A stretch of 64,000 nt of DNA from Komagataeibacter xylinus NBRC 15237 (GTDB lineage Bacteria; Pseudomonadota; Alphaproteobacteria; Acetobacterales; Acetobacteraceae). Shown here piece after piece: positions 18,267-27,079 of the stretch. Both the position numbers and the translations under genes were made by a program. The DNA lies in assembly GCF_001571345.1 (NCBI RefSeq), contig NZ_BCTP01000012.1, positions 22,534-86,533 on the forward strand, written 5' to 3'. The notes beneath the pieces were generated by a model that worked only from the letters and a program-made list of their open reading frames with translations, ran no database searches and was not told the origin of the DNA. The stretch's first letter is position 1. Each line of letters begins with the position of its first letter.

Positions 18267-20372
18267 ATGAGCACCCCCGCCCCCTGGCCTGCCCTGCGTG
18301 ATGACCTTGAGCTGTTACGGGGCCCCGTCGTGACCGGCGCGCCCACATGGAGCCTCTATGACCCCGCCCGCCACCGTTACGTGCGCCTTGGCAGCATGGA
18401 AATGGAAATCCTGCAACGCTGGGACCTGGCTGACCCGGACACGATTGCCCGCATTGTGCATGAGCAGACCACGTTTGATACGCAGTCGGCCGATGTCACG
18501 GCCTTTGCCGCCTTCCTGCAACAGGCCGGGCTGACGACGGCGCAGACCAGCGCAGACACCGCTTTGCTGGCCCGGCAGGCGCGCAGGCCGCCCTTGCTGT
18601 CATGGATCCTGCATCATTATCTTTTCCTGCGGGTAAGGCTGTGCAATCCCGATCCCGTTCTCAAACGCTGCGTGCCGCTAACGGACTGGCTTTTTACCCG
18701 CAGGTTCTGCATCGGGCTGGCACTGGCAGTGGGGTTGGCGGTCATTCTGGTCGTGCAGCAATGGAGCCTTTACGCTGCGGGGTTCATGCATCTCATCACG
18801 CCGCAGGGCGCAATCGGCATTGCCCTGGCGCTGACATGCAGCAAGATGGTGCATGAACTGGGCCACGGCATCGCGGCACGGCATTTTGGCTGCCGGGTGC
18901 CTGCCATGGGGGTGGCCTTTCTGGTCCTGTGCCCTGTTTTATGGACCGATACCACCGATGCATGGCGACTGGTCCGTGCGCGTGACCGGCTGGTGATCGA
19001 CTGTGCCGGCATGGTGGCCGAAATCATGCTGGCCACGCTGGCCACCATTATCTGGAGCGTCATACCCGATGGCCCGCTGCGTGATGGCCTGTTTACGTTA
19101 AGCAGTTCGACATGGATCCTCACCCTGTCGGTCAATCTCAGCCCGCTGATGCGGTTTGACGGGTATTATATTCTTTCCGACCTCATGGGCATTCCCAACC
19201 TGCAGGAACGCGCCTTTGCGTGGACACGCTGGCGCACCCGAAAGTTCCTGTTTGGCATGGATACGCCCCCGCCCGAAGTCTTTCCCACATATCGGGGGCT
19301 CATGCTGACCGGCTACAGCATGGCAACATGGCTTTATCGTTTTTTCCTGTTCACCGGGATTGCACTGGTTGTCTATCATGCGGTTTTTCCCGCGCTGGGC
19401 GTGGTTCTGATGGGCATTGAAATCTGGTTCTTTATTGCCCGCCCCATCATGGGAGAGCTGGCGCAGTGGGCACGCCAGGCCCTGCATGCCCCCGGTAGCC
19501 GCCGCGTACACATTACGGGTGCGGCGTTTGCCATATTGATTGCCCTTCTTTTACTGCCATGGAGCCACACTGTTCGCGCGCCTGCCGTATTGCGGGCGAA
19601 AGGGCAGAGCATGCTTTACACGCAGGACCCTGGCCAGGTGGTGCGCCTGCTGCCCACAGGCAGCCTGGTACGGGCAGGCGAGACCGTGGCCGAACTCCGC
19701 TCTCCCCAGCTTGATCATGACCGTGCCGTATCAATTGCACGACTGGCAACGCTGGAGGCCACATTGTCGGAACGACTGTTTGGCGTGGAAGATACCGCCT
19801 CGCTTGATGATACGCGTGACAGGATCGAGCAGGAAACAGCCGAGCGCCTGCGGGCTGAAGCCGCGATAAGGCAATTGACCCTCACCGCACCCTTTGACGG
19901 CATGCTGGTGGATGTTCCACCGGAAATCCATGTCGGTGATACATTGAAACAGCATGATTATATTGGCTCAATCATAACCAGAGACCACGCCACTATTGAA
20001 GCATATGTGTATGAAACGGACATCAGCTTCATACAGCCCGGAGCAGAGGCCAGTTTTATGACCGATAGCCCTGGTGCCAAGCAGATTACGGGGCATGTAC
20101 AGTCGATTTCGGTAGCATCAGTCCCTGAAATCGATGCGCTGGAACAGGCCTCCCTTTATGGTGGACATATCAAGGCACACCGGGACGAGACCAGCCACCG
20201 GCTCGTGCCGGAAGAAGCGGTTTATCAGGTTATTATCCTGCCTGATGGGCCGCTGCCACCAATCAGGCGGCGCATCAGGGGAATGGCCCGCATACACGCC
20301 ACCGCCACCAGCTTCTTGCAGCGGACCTACCGCAAGATTGTCTCGGTCTTTATGGGAGAAGCAGGACTGTAG
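18267..20372 (+). CDS. M50 site-2-type metalloprotease fused to HlyD-like domain, PqqD-like N-terminus
   Basis: A 701-residue inner membrane protein. Residues about 15-95 resemble a PqqD/RRE-type winged helix (SLYDPARHRYVRLGSMEMEILQRW ... FAAFLQQAGL, given here in parts). A polytopic region carries the zinc protease motifs: H196-E197-L-G-H200 and the second motif N290-L-S-P293...F-D298-G, with D298 as the expected third ligand. A last transmembrane helix lies at about 425-445. A periplasmic HlyD-like domain then follows (VVRLLPTGSLVRAGETVAEL and LTAPFDGMLVDVPPEIHVGDTL). Both catalytic motifs are complete, so proteolysis is plausible. No ATPase or RND pump is encoded beside it. I infer that it recognises and processes or passes on a secreted partner, most likely the adjacent giant protein. 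Confidence 0.8.
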   Translation: MSTPAPWPALRDDLELLRGPVVTGAPTWSLYDPARHRYVRLGSMEMEILQRWDLADPDTIARIVHEQTTFDTQSADVTAFAAFLQQAGLTTAQTSADTALLARQARRPPLLSWILHHYLFLRVRLCNPDPVLKRCVPLTDWLFTRRFCIGLALAVGLAVILVVQQWSLYAAGFMHLITPQGAIGIALALTCSKMVHELGHGIAARHFGCRVPAMGVAFLVLCPVLWTDTTDAWRLVRARDRLVIDCAGMVAEIMLATLATIIWSVIPDGPLRDGLFTLSSSTWILTLSVNLSPLMRFDGYYILSDLMGIPNLQERAFAWTRWRTRKFLFGMDTPPPEVFPTYRGLMLTGYSMATWLYRFFLFTGIALVVYHAVFPALGVVLMGIEIWFFIARPIMGELAQWARQALHAPGSRRVHITGAAFAILIALLLLPWSHTVRAPAVLRAKGQSMLYTQDPGQVVRLLPTGSLVRAGETVAELRSPQLDHDRAVSIARLATLEATLSERLFGVEDTASLDDTRDRIEQETAERLRAEAAIRQLTLTAPFDGMLVDVPPEIHVGDTLKQHDYIGSIITRDHATIEAYVYETDISFIQPGAEASFMTDSPGAKQITGHVQSISVASVPEIDALEQASLYGGHIKAHRDETSHRLVPEEAVYQVIILPDGPLPPIRRRIRGMARIHATATSFLQRTYRKIVSVFMGEAGL

Positions 20373-20635
20373 CAGCAATACGCAGGATCTATTTTATTTA
20401 TGGATAAAGAAAATTTGGACTTGTGCCCATTAAGCCTGCCTCGATGGAGGCCCGCCAGATCGTCGAATGGGACAAGTCCATTCTCCTCCTGGAGCGGATT
20501 AACGCCGCCGCGTAGCACAATCCAGAGCATGCAACTCTCTCTGCTCAAAACGCAGAACGACAATCATCATCCAGAGCCTTCAATACCAGCCCGCGAACCC
20601 AAAATCAGGCAGAAAGGTCTTCATCAACGGTTCTT
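20373..20635. other. Gap after the M50 operon, no gene seen
   Basis: No convincing coding frame, terminator hairpin or RNA gene was seen here. It leads directly into the transposase fragment at 20636-20775, so it is probably part of an insertion-sequence scar. Confidence 0.4.
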
Positions 20636-20775
20636 CGAACCCTCCATCTCATGGAAGCAGGTACTGTCATAACCCTTATTCGCAATCAGATGGTGAGTAT
20701 CCGGCAGGACTGGAAGCAGCATGTGGGCGCCGTAATAATCGCTTATCTGGCTTTCCGTCAGAAGCATGGCAACGG
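20636..20775 (-). pseudogene. IS5-type transposase fragment
   Basis: A short reading on the minus strand, MLLTESQISDYYGAHMLL followed by PVLPDTHHLIANKGYDSTCF, matches the middle of IS5-family DDE transposases (the usual ALPxAxxLIADKGYDS block). It ends at a stop after HEMEGSKNR. No ends or start remain. It sits between the M50 operon and gluconokinase. Confidence 0.7.
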
Positions 20776-20787
20776 CGCGCCTTATTT

Positions 20788-21357
20788 TTAAAGAGAAAGC
20801 TGGGCCAGATGTGCACAGGCCAGTTCAGCAAGTTGCGCCTGCGGGGCGTTGACATCCAGCACCATGACCACTTCTTCATGCATGTCGGGTTCCTCCAGCG
20901 TGGCGAACTGACTGTCGAGCATGGCAACCGGCATGAAATGTCCGGTTCGCTGGGAAAGGCGGGGCATGATGTCCTCCCTGCTGCCTTTAAGGTAGACAAA
21001 ACAGACATCCGCGCTGTCGCCGCCAATCTGCCTGCGGTAACTGCGCTTGAGCGACGAGCACGTCACGATGCCACACTGGCCTGCATCGCGCCATGACTGT
21101 ATCCGGCCAGCAATCAGATCAAGCCATGGTGCGCGATCCATATCGGTCAACGGAATGCCCTTGCTCATGAGGGCAATATTGGCAGGAGGATGCAGGTCGT
21201 CACCTTCGATAAGGGACCAGCCCATTCGTTCGGCTATCAGTTGGGCAAGTGTACTCTTGCCACAACCTGATACCCCCATAACAATCAGCACGCACGGTCG
21301 TCCCGCCTCACCAAACCTATGCGAGAATGAAACCATATCCTGCCCCATGTCATACAT
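20788..21357 (-). CDS. gntK: Gluconokinase
   Basis: Phosphorylates D-gluconate with ATP to 6-phosphogluconate, feeding the pentose phosphate pathway. The 189-residue protein has the Walker A motif GVSGCGKST at 28-36, the family EGDDLHPPANIALMSKGIPLTDMDRAPWL region (about 50-79, in parts), CSSLKRSYR and VYLKGSREDIMPRLSQRTGHFMP. Its length is close to the usual 165-190. The first ATG at 21357 is used; two more in-frame ATGs follow within eight codons, so the exact start is open. Downstream is IS debris. Its substrate would be supplied by the IdnO- and hydroxyacid-dehydrogenase-like enzymes nearby. Confidence 0.92.
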   Translation of the reverse strand: MYDMGQDMVSFSHRFGEAGRPCVLIVMGVSGCGKSTLAQLIAERMGWSLIEGDDLHPPANIALMSKGIPLTDMDRAPWLDLIAGRIQSWRDAGQCGIVTCSSLKRSYRRQIGGDSADVCFVYLKGSREDIMPRLSQRTGHFMPVAMLDSQFATLEEPDMHEEVVMVLDVNAPQAQLAELACAHLAQLSL

Positions 21358-21729
21358 TGCCTATCCTACCGAATATTATCATGAGAAAATGATCGACCCA
21401 GGCCTGTCTCGACCGGCAAAGAAGCGATAGATAACCGTTACTGACCCGATCAGCATTCAAGACATCGACATCCTGACAGAAATAGGATAAATAAATCCAG
21501 TAAAATGGATGGCATAATTTTATTCCCGCTTGATACATTCGATCACGTTAACAATCATGGAATTTTATATTCCTTACCTTAAAACTAGACAGAATAAAAT
21601 TACAACAAAGGGTGTTGCTTACTTTGAAAATCGACAAGTTCCAACTACCAGATCTTTTCAGATCACGGATGTCCAGGTTTTTGCAACATCGCGGAATTCC
21701 ATACAGAACAGATACGATCCGCAGTCTGG
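21358..21729. other. Gap upstream of gluconokinase, no gene seen
   Basis: About 370 bp, AT-rich relative to the flanks, between the porin stop and the gluconokinase start. It should hold the gluconokinase promoter. I see no open frame, clear hairpin or repeat that I would name. Confidence 0.4.
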
Positions 21730-23223
21730 TTATAAAATCTGTATCTGCGACTTGAACCCAATGAACTCCACGTTCTTCAGGTTTTTCTGTGCATTGGGAT
21801 GGAAATAGATCTGGAAGTCTGGCGCAAACACTACGCCGCGCATGACATGAATCTGGTAGTTTGCCTCAAATACCGTTACGTGTCCCTGGACACCCGTGGC
21901 ATGGTTTGGCGCCGTTTTAGCGGGGATCATGCTGAGATCCAGCATATCCGTATCTGAAACACCAGGCGCAATTTTTACATAGGTCATGACGACACCAAAC
22001 GAATCATAGGGGCGACTTCTGATAAAACCACGGTCCACAAATGCCACATATGTTTCGTAATTACGCAATGAGGTACGCGGATCATTATAGATTATTCCGG
22101 TCATTGCCGTCAGCCCGCCTTCGGCATTGGAATAGGAATGGCGGAGGAGCTTCTGGTCAATTTCAAACCATGTGCTCCATGTCTGCTGATGAGTGCGGGC
22201 CGCCCTGCCAGAAAGGGCATAAGGCTGACCCTGAGCATCATAGTAATTGTCAGGGTTGGGAGCGGAGATCACCTGGCCGCCAATCTTGTAATGTCCCGGC
22301 AGTTTATGCTGGTGGCCCAGCAGGGGCTCCCAACCCAGCTCAATCGGCGCAAGCTGCCCTACAATATTGGATGAATTAAAATGAAACCCGGTCCTGTGCT
22401 GGCTGTTGGCGTAAATTCCACGTTCGGCAAAATAGACACCGGCCTGTATATAAATGTAACGTGATGGACGGCCACGCACACGAAAGCCCCACTCTCCGGC
22501 CGGATAGGACGTAATATACTGATTATCGATCGCCGCCTTGGGGCGCCCGCAAAAACCGTTATTCTGAAAATTGCAGAAAAGCGAACTGGCGCTGAATTCA
22601 CTCATTTCAGTCAACCTCCCCCCGGCAATACTGACGCGACCACCGAGCAGGTTTTCCTCCCCATATGCCGTAACCAGATGAACGACAACATTGCCCCCTC
22701 CCCCGTATATTTCCGATGAGTGTGCAAGCCAGTCTCCCATCATGCGGTTGGCGGTCGTGCCATAGCGACTGGTAAAAAGCGTATGGGTGGCAAAGCCTTT
22801 CAGACCAATAACCTTTTCCCAGTTGATGTGAAGAGCGGTATTCATCTGCCCTGCGTTACTTGCCCCCTGCTTGTAATCCGGGTGGCCGGGCGTTGGACTT
22901 GAAATGGCGGCCGTGAATTCATTTGTGTTATCCATAGTCAAGACAATGCCACGCGTGCGTAGCCATGATGTCATGCCGAATGGGTCTGTAAACAGGGCTT
23001 CCGGCCGGGAAAATGGCGGAACCATAGGCCCGTTTGACGGATGGGCCATGAGTGGTGTCGCCACACGGAGCCTGGCGTCACTATTAGAGTTATCCTGAAA
23101 AGTCTGCGCTGTTGCTTGACTGCATAGAAACATACCCGCGATGACAATGACGAGCCAGGATTTTGTTCTAGAAACATGTTTTTGACAATATAATTCCATG
23201 ATAACCGTCAATAACGCACGCAT
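21730..23223 (-). CDS. OprB-family carbohydrate porin
   Basis: Outer membrane beta-barrel that lets sugars and sugar acids cross. 497 residues with a signal peptide whose hydrophobic core is LVIVIAGMFLCSQATAQ. OprB hallmarks are present: LRTRGIVLTMDNTNEF near the mature start, the GLKGFATHTLF block, the NNGFCGRP segment, AGEWGFRVRGRPSRYIYIQAGVY (in parts) and the C-terminal strand FEANYQIHVMRGVVFAPDFQ. Length is usual. The ATG at 23223 has AGGA about nine bases upstream; an ATG at 23199 would also leave a good signal peptide. It lies among ketogluconate and gluconate genes, which suggests sugar acid or sugar uptake. Confidence 0.88.
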   Translation of the reverse strand: MRALLTVIMELYCQKHVSRTKSWLVIVIAGMFLCSQATAQTFQDNSNSDARLRVATPLMAHPSNGPMVPPFSRPEALFTDPFGMTSWLRTRGIVLTMDNTNEFTAAISSPTPGHPDYKQGASNAGQMNTALHINWEKVIGLKGFATHTLFTSRYGTTANRMMGDWLAHSSEIYGGGGNVVVHLVTAYGEENLLGGRVSIAGGRLTEMSEFSASSLFCNFQNNGFCGRPKAAIDNQYITSYPAGEWGFRVRGRPSRYIYIQAGVYFAERGIYANSQHRTGFHFNSSNIVGQLAPIELGWEPLLGHQHKLPGHYKIGGQVISAPNPDNYYDAQGQPYALSGRAARTHQQTWSTWFEIDQKLLRHSYSNAEGGLTAMTGIIYNDPRTSLRNYETYVAFVDRGFIRSRPYDSFGVVMTYVKIAPGVSDTDMLDLSMIPAKTAPNHATGVQGHVTVFEANYQIHVMRGVVFAPDFQIYFHPNAQKNLKNVEFIGFKSQIQIL

Positions 23224-23397
23224 CCACCATGTTCCTGTCGCACTTATTGTTTATCAAACAAATATTCATTGCATGAATATTTAATCACGACATTCCGGAA
23301 AAATAGATGCCTAAAGCCGCCCTGCCCGCAGGGATGTCTTCAATATGTGTAAGATACGCCTGACTGCGGACGTATCCCACACAAGCAGTACGCCAGT

Positions 23398-24328
23398 TCA
23401 GATCACGGCAGTCAGCAATGACTGATCCGCAAAATGGGCAGCAAGATTTTTTATGACCAGTTCTCCCATGGCCAGCCGCGTTTCCACGGTTGCGCTGGCA
23501 CGATGAGGCTGCAGTACCGCACGGGCAGAATGGCGGAGCGGCGCAGGTACATCGGGGTTCATGCTCGAACACGTCCAACGCCGCTCCACCGAGTTTTTCC
23601 GCATCAAGCACCTGTATCAGCGCCTGTTCATCCACGACCGAACCGCGGGCGACATTGACCAGAAAACCATCGGCCCCCAGCGCTTCCATAATCTCCCGGT
23701 TGACCAGATGCCGCGATCCCGCACCACCCGATGCCGCGATGACCAGAATGTCGCTACCCCGTGCCAATGTCAGCAGATCAGGCACAAAAGCATAACCCTC
23801 CAGTTCAAAATCCCGCAGGTCGGTATAGGATACAGGCATGGCAAAAGCCTGGGCGCGATGCGCAATCGCACGCCCCACCCGGCCCATGCCTATGATCCCG
23901 AGCTTCCTGCCGGTTACCTTGCGCCCGAGCGGCAGAGCGGGTTTATGCCCCCAGGCCCCGTCACGAACATACCGATCCCCTGAGGGCAGCCCGCGCAGAA
24001 GCGACAGGACAAGCCCCATGGCCATATCCGCCACATCATCGGTCAGGACACCCGGCGTGGTGGTGACATGGATATCGCGCTGCCTGGCTTTTTTCAGATC
24101 CACAGCGTCCGTGCCGATCCCGTTTATGGCAATGATCTCGAGGGCAGGCAGGCTGTCCATGACGGCTTCAGGCACGCCAGTCGCGCCGCCTGTCGCAATA
24201 CCGCGTATCCTGCCCGCACTCTCTTTCAATTGTGCAACCGAGGTAAAACGATGCACGGTATAGGCAGCATCAAGCTGCTTCTCGATTTCGGGCATCATGG
24301 GTTCAATCAGCAGGATTTCAGGTTTCAT
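23398..24328 (-). pseudogene. D-2-hydroxyacid dehydrogenase (possible 2-ketogluconate reductase), frameshifted near 3' end
   Basis: NAD(P)-dependent reductase of 2-keto acids; in this neighbourhood 2-ketogluconate is a likely substrate (inference). Seen: GINGIGTDAVDLKKARQR-like N-terminal domain, the Rossmann motif KLGIIGMGRVGRAIAHRA, LVNVARGSVVDEQAL, and ALDVFEHEP near the active-site region. After HEP the frame shifts. The normal ending DVPAPLRHSARAVLQPHRASA ... HFADQSLLTAVI is in another frame and stops at 23398, while the uninterrupted frame runs on as an unrelated tail to 23285. The break is at a run of four G on the plus strand (23554-23557); one fewer base restores the family C-terminus including the catalytic His (QPHRAS). 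I start at the ATG at 24328. Real mutation or sequencing error cannot be told here. Confidence 0.8.
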
Positions 24329-24459
24329 GATTTCAGGTTTCCAGTTCAAGCAAAATGGGCACTTACACTGCCAATAGCGGGAAATCGGGCCATAATTTCG
24401 GTATCATGCCCGACAAAAACGGTTTCGGTCTGCACTTTCCATAATGAAATAAAAAACAA

Positions 24460-25854
24460 CTATAGAATGTCGTTCTGCGCAACGAGGTCACGGTTACGGC
24501 ATTCGGGAATGAAATAAGTTGTGCCAATGGTGATGCCCGCAAGAAAAACGACATAACCTGCAATTGGCAGCCACGACATCTGGCCGGGATGCGCCGCGGA
24601 TGGCGAAAAGCTTGCCACCCACCTGATAATGCATGATCCGATAAGGGGCGTTATGCCACCTGCAATCACGGCCGAGACTTCACGCGCCAGCGATACGGCC
24701 ATGTACCGGTGCCGAGCGCCAAACATTTCCGGCAGCATGGCGGCCTGCGTGCCGAACATGCCCCAGGTGGTTACCCCAAGGGCGATGGACAGCGCGATAA
24801 TGGCAGGTAGCGGACGGCCGGTGCTGAAGGCATACCATACCGGCAACGCCGTGATGGCCTGCAGGATGGCAAAGGCGCGGTAGACCCTGATCCGCCCGAA
24901 ACGGTCACTCAGCCGCCCGGCAATCGGCACGGTAAAGCCGCCGATTACCGCAGCCGTTATCAGGGATGTCGTGCCCAGCAGTCCGCCCAGGCCCATAGTG
25001 TTGACAAGATAGCTGATCGCCAGAACCTGATAGATGGAGGAACCGCCATTTTCGGCCATTCTCACGCCAATCCCGGCCAAAATCGTGCGCCACGAGCCCT
25101 GGATGAGGGAGAAAAGCGATTCACGTTCTTCCGCCACCTTGCGCTGGATTACTTCGAAAGTAGGAGATTCCCGAAGCTTGAGGCGCATATAAAGCGCAAC
25201 CACAAGAATTACGGCACTGACCAGAAACGGCAGCCGCCATATCCATGAATGCGTGATGTCCGTCACCCCGAACAGAAGGCTGCAATAGACCACGGCTGCG
25301 ATGATAGTGCCGATCTGGATGCCGAGGAATGGCAGCGAGGCATAGAACCCGCGCTGACCCACAGGGGCATATTCCGTCATCATCACGGCGGCGCCGGCCT
25401 GTTCCGCCCCTGCCCCAAGCCCCTGGAGCATCCGGGCCGTAATGAGCAGGATGGGGGCCCATATCCCTATTGTCTGGTAGGTCGGGATCAGGCCGATACC
25501 CGTGCTGGCCAGACCCATAAGGGTTATGGTCATCAGCAGGACCTTCTTGCGACCGATATGGTCGCCTAGCCGACCGAACACGATCCCGCCAATCGGGCGT
25601 ACGGCAAAGCCTACAAAATAGGTTGCGAAACTGGCGATAAGACTTGTGACCGGCGTGGCCGAAGGAAAAAAGAGCGGCCCGAAAACCAGTGCCGATGCCA
25701 GGCTGTAGAGTGCGAAGTCATAATATTCAAGCGCACTTCCCAACGAGCATGTCCATGCCGCGCGACGCAGTTCGCTTACCGTCAGGGCAAGGCGAACCGG
25801 GGGAGACATTATCCGGCCATCTGCGCCGATGGCCCCGAATGCTGCTTGTGTCAT
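24460..25854 (-). CDS. MFS transporter, metabolite:H+ symporter type
   Basis: A 464-residue, 12-helix inner membrane carrier. It has the family features SALEYYDFALYSLASALVFGPLFF in the first helices and the loop 2-3 motif GRLGDHIGRKKVLL, repeated as GRLSDRFGRIRVYR between helices 8 and 9, and RMLQGLGAGAEQAGA in helix 4. It belongs to the group that carries shikimate, ketoglutarate, proline/betaine and sugar acids, so a keto acid or sugar acid fits. Its ATG overlaps the stop of the Gfo/Idh/MocA gene by four bases (ATGA), which shows translational coupling. A second ATG (codon 16) could also serve. Confidence 0.85.
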   Translation of the reverse strand: MTQAAFGAIGADGRIMSPPVRLALTVSELRRAAWTCSLGSALEYYDFALYSLASALVFGPLFFPSATPVTSLIASFATYFVGFAVRPIGGIVFGRLGDHIGRKKVLLMTITLMGLASTGIGLIPTYQTIGIWAPILLITARMLQGLGAGAEQAGAAVMMTEYAPVGQRGFYASLPFLGIQIGTIIAAVVYCSLLFGVTDITHSWIWRLPFLVSAVILVVALYMRLKLRESPTFEVIQRKVAEERESLFSLIQGSWRTILAGIGVRMAENGGSSIYQVLAISYLVNTMGLGGLLGTTSLITAAVIGGFTVPIAGRLSDRFGRIRVYRAFAILQAITALPVWYAFSTGRPLPAIIALSIALGVTTWGMFGTQAAMLPEMFGARHRYMAVSLAREVSAVIAGGITPLIGSCIIRWVASFSPSAAHPGQMSWLPIAGYVVFLAGITIGTTYFIPECRNRDLVAQNDIL

Positions 25855-26858
25855 GGAATTTCCACTTCGACCTGACGGCCCGTAAGGGCCGATTCACGAA
25901 TGGCCAGCGCTATGGCCAGTGCAGCAAGGCCATCTTCGCCGGTCGCGGCGGGTTGCCCCGTGCCACGCACCGCATTGCTGAATGCGGCAAGGGCGTAGTG
26001 ATAGAGATTGTGATGGTGAACCGGTATTTCCTTTTCACCATCGGCATTGCGCATGAACAGCCGCCCCGCGGCCCGCTGGCTCATGCAGTCCCGACCGATC
26101 AGGACACCATTGCTGCCATAGAACTCCACCCCACCTTCAGAGAAGGGGACGGTATAGGAACCATGGATCTGGACCAGGACATCGCCTGGAAAGCGCATGA
26201 TCACCATGATGCCGTCCTCCACGCCATCATGGGCAAGGCGACCGCTCTGGGTCATGGCCATGACATGTGTCGGGTTGCTGCCGATCAGGAAACGCAGCGT
26301 GTCGATGTCATGGATCGTGCTGTCGAGTATCAGCCCGCCCCCGTTGGGGTCGTTGATACGCCACCCCTGCAGGGCCTGAGGCAGGAAATTGGCATGAAAG
26401 ACCCGCACGGCATTGAGCCGGCCGATCTCCCCCGCTTCCAGAAGCTGCCGCAGTTTCTGGTGCATGGCATTGCAGCGCAAGTGATGATTGACCGCCAGGA
26501 CCACGCCCGCATCATGGCAGGCAGCGATCATTTTCCGGGCATCATCAATACCAAGGGCAACCGGTTTTTCGCACAGGATGTTTTTTCCGGCACTGGCTGC
26601 CGCCAGTGTCTGGCTACAATGGAACTGGTTGGCGGTGCTGATATAGACGGCATCCACGTTTCCGTCTGTCAGGATCGCGTCGATATCCGTCGTGTAGGCA
26701 GGGATGCCGTTTTCCGTGGCAAACCGGGCGCCGCGCTCTTCGCTCGAACTTAGCACGTTCAGGATCTGGCTGTCTGGCTGCGCACGAATGGCATCGACAA
26801 TCCATTGCCGGGCAACATTGCTTGCGCCAATCAGGCCCCAACCGATAGGACTGTTCAT
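25851..26858 (-). CDS. Gfo/Idh/MocA-family oxidoreductase
   Basis: NAD(P)-dependent sugar or polyol dehydrogenase of about 335 residues. It has an N-terminal Rossmann fold (GWGLIGASNVARQWI), the conserved NILCEKPVALG motif, and a C-terminal alpha/beta domain with GGGLILDSTIHDIDTLRFL, the place of the catalytic His. I use the ATG at 26858 (MNSPIGWGLIG) because it begins right at the fold; the frame is open to an ATG at 26933 and no strong ribosome-binding site decides between them. It is translationally coupled to the MFS carrier, suggesting that the carrier imports its substrate. The exact sugar is unknown. Confidence 0.82.
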   Translation of the reverse strand: MNSPIGWGLIGASNVARQWIVDAIRAQPDSQILNVLSSSEERGARFATENGIPAYTTDIDAILTDGNVDAVYISTANQFHCSQTLAAASAGKNILCEKPVALGIDDARKMIAACHDAGVVLAVNHHLRCNAMHQKLRQLLEAGEIGRLNAVRVFHANFLPQALQGWRINDPNGGGLILDSTIHDIDTLRFLIGSNPTHVMAMTQSGRLAHDGVEDGIMVIMRFPGDVLVQIHGSYTVPFSEGGVEFYGSNGVLIGRDCMSQRAAGRLFMRNADGEKEIPVHHHNLYHYALAAFSNAVRGTGQPAATGEDGLAALAIALAIRESALTGRQVEVEIP

Positions 26859-27079
26859 TGGATGATCAGGGACAATTGCAGGCCCTCTCCATAATGGGCA
26901 CGCTTCCCCCACAGGGGGCGTGTCTTGTGGCATCAGGTATGGGAAACAACCAAATGTTGAATTTTTATTTATTGTTTATTTCAACGCACCAGTAACCGGT
27001 GACGCTTGACTGAAAACGCTGCCCTACCGAACCAGTTTTGTCAGGTTGAAAACAAAATCGTGAACGGAGCCCGTCCAGG

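Noticed and set aside
20400..20672. 90-codon plus-strand frame after the M50 gene
   Set aside because: Its composition is unlike protein here, and the opposite strand carries an IS5 fragment over its end.
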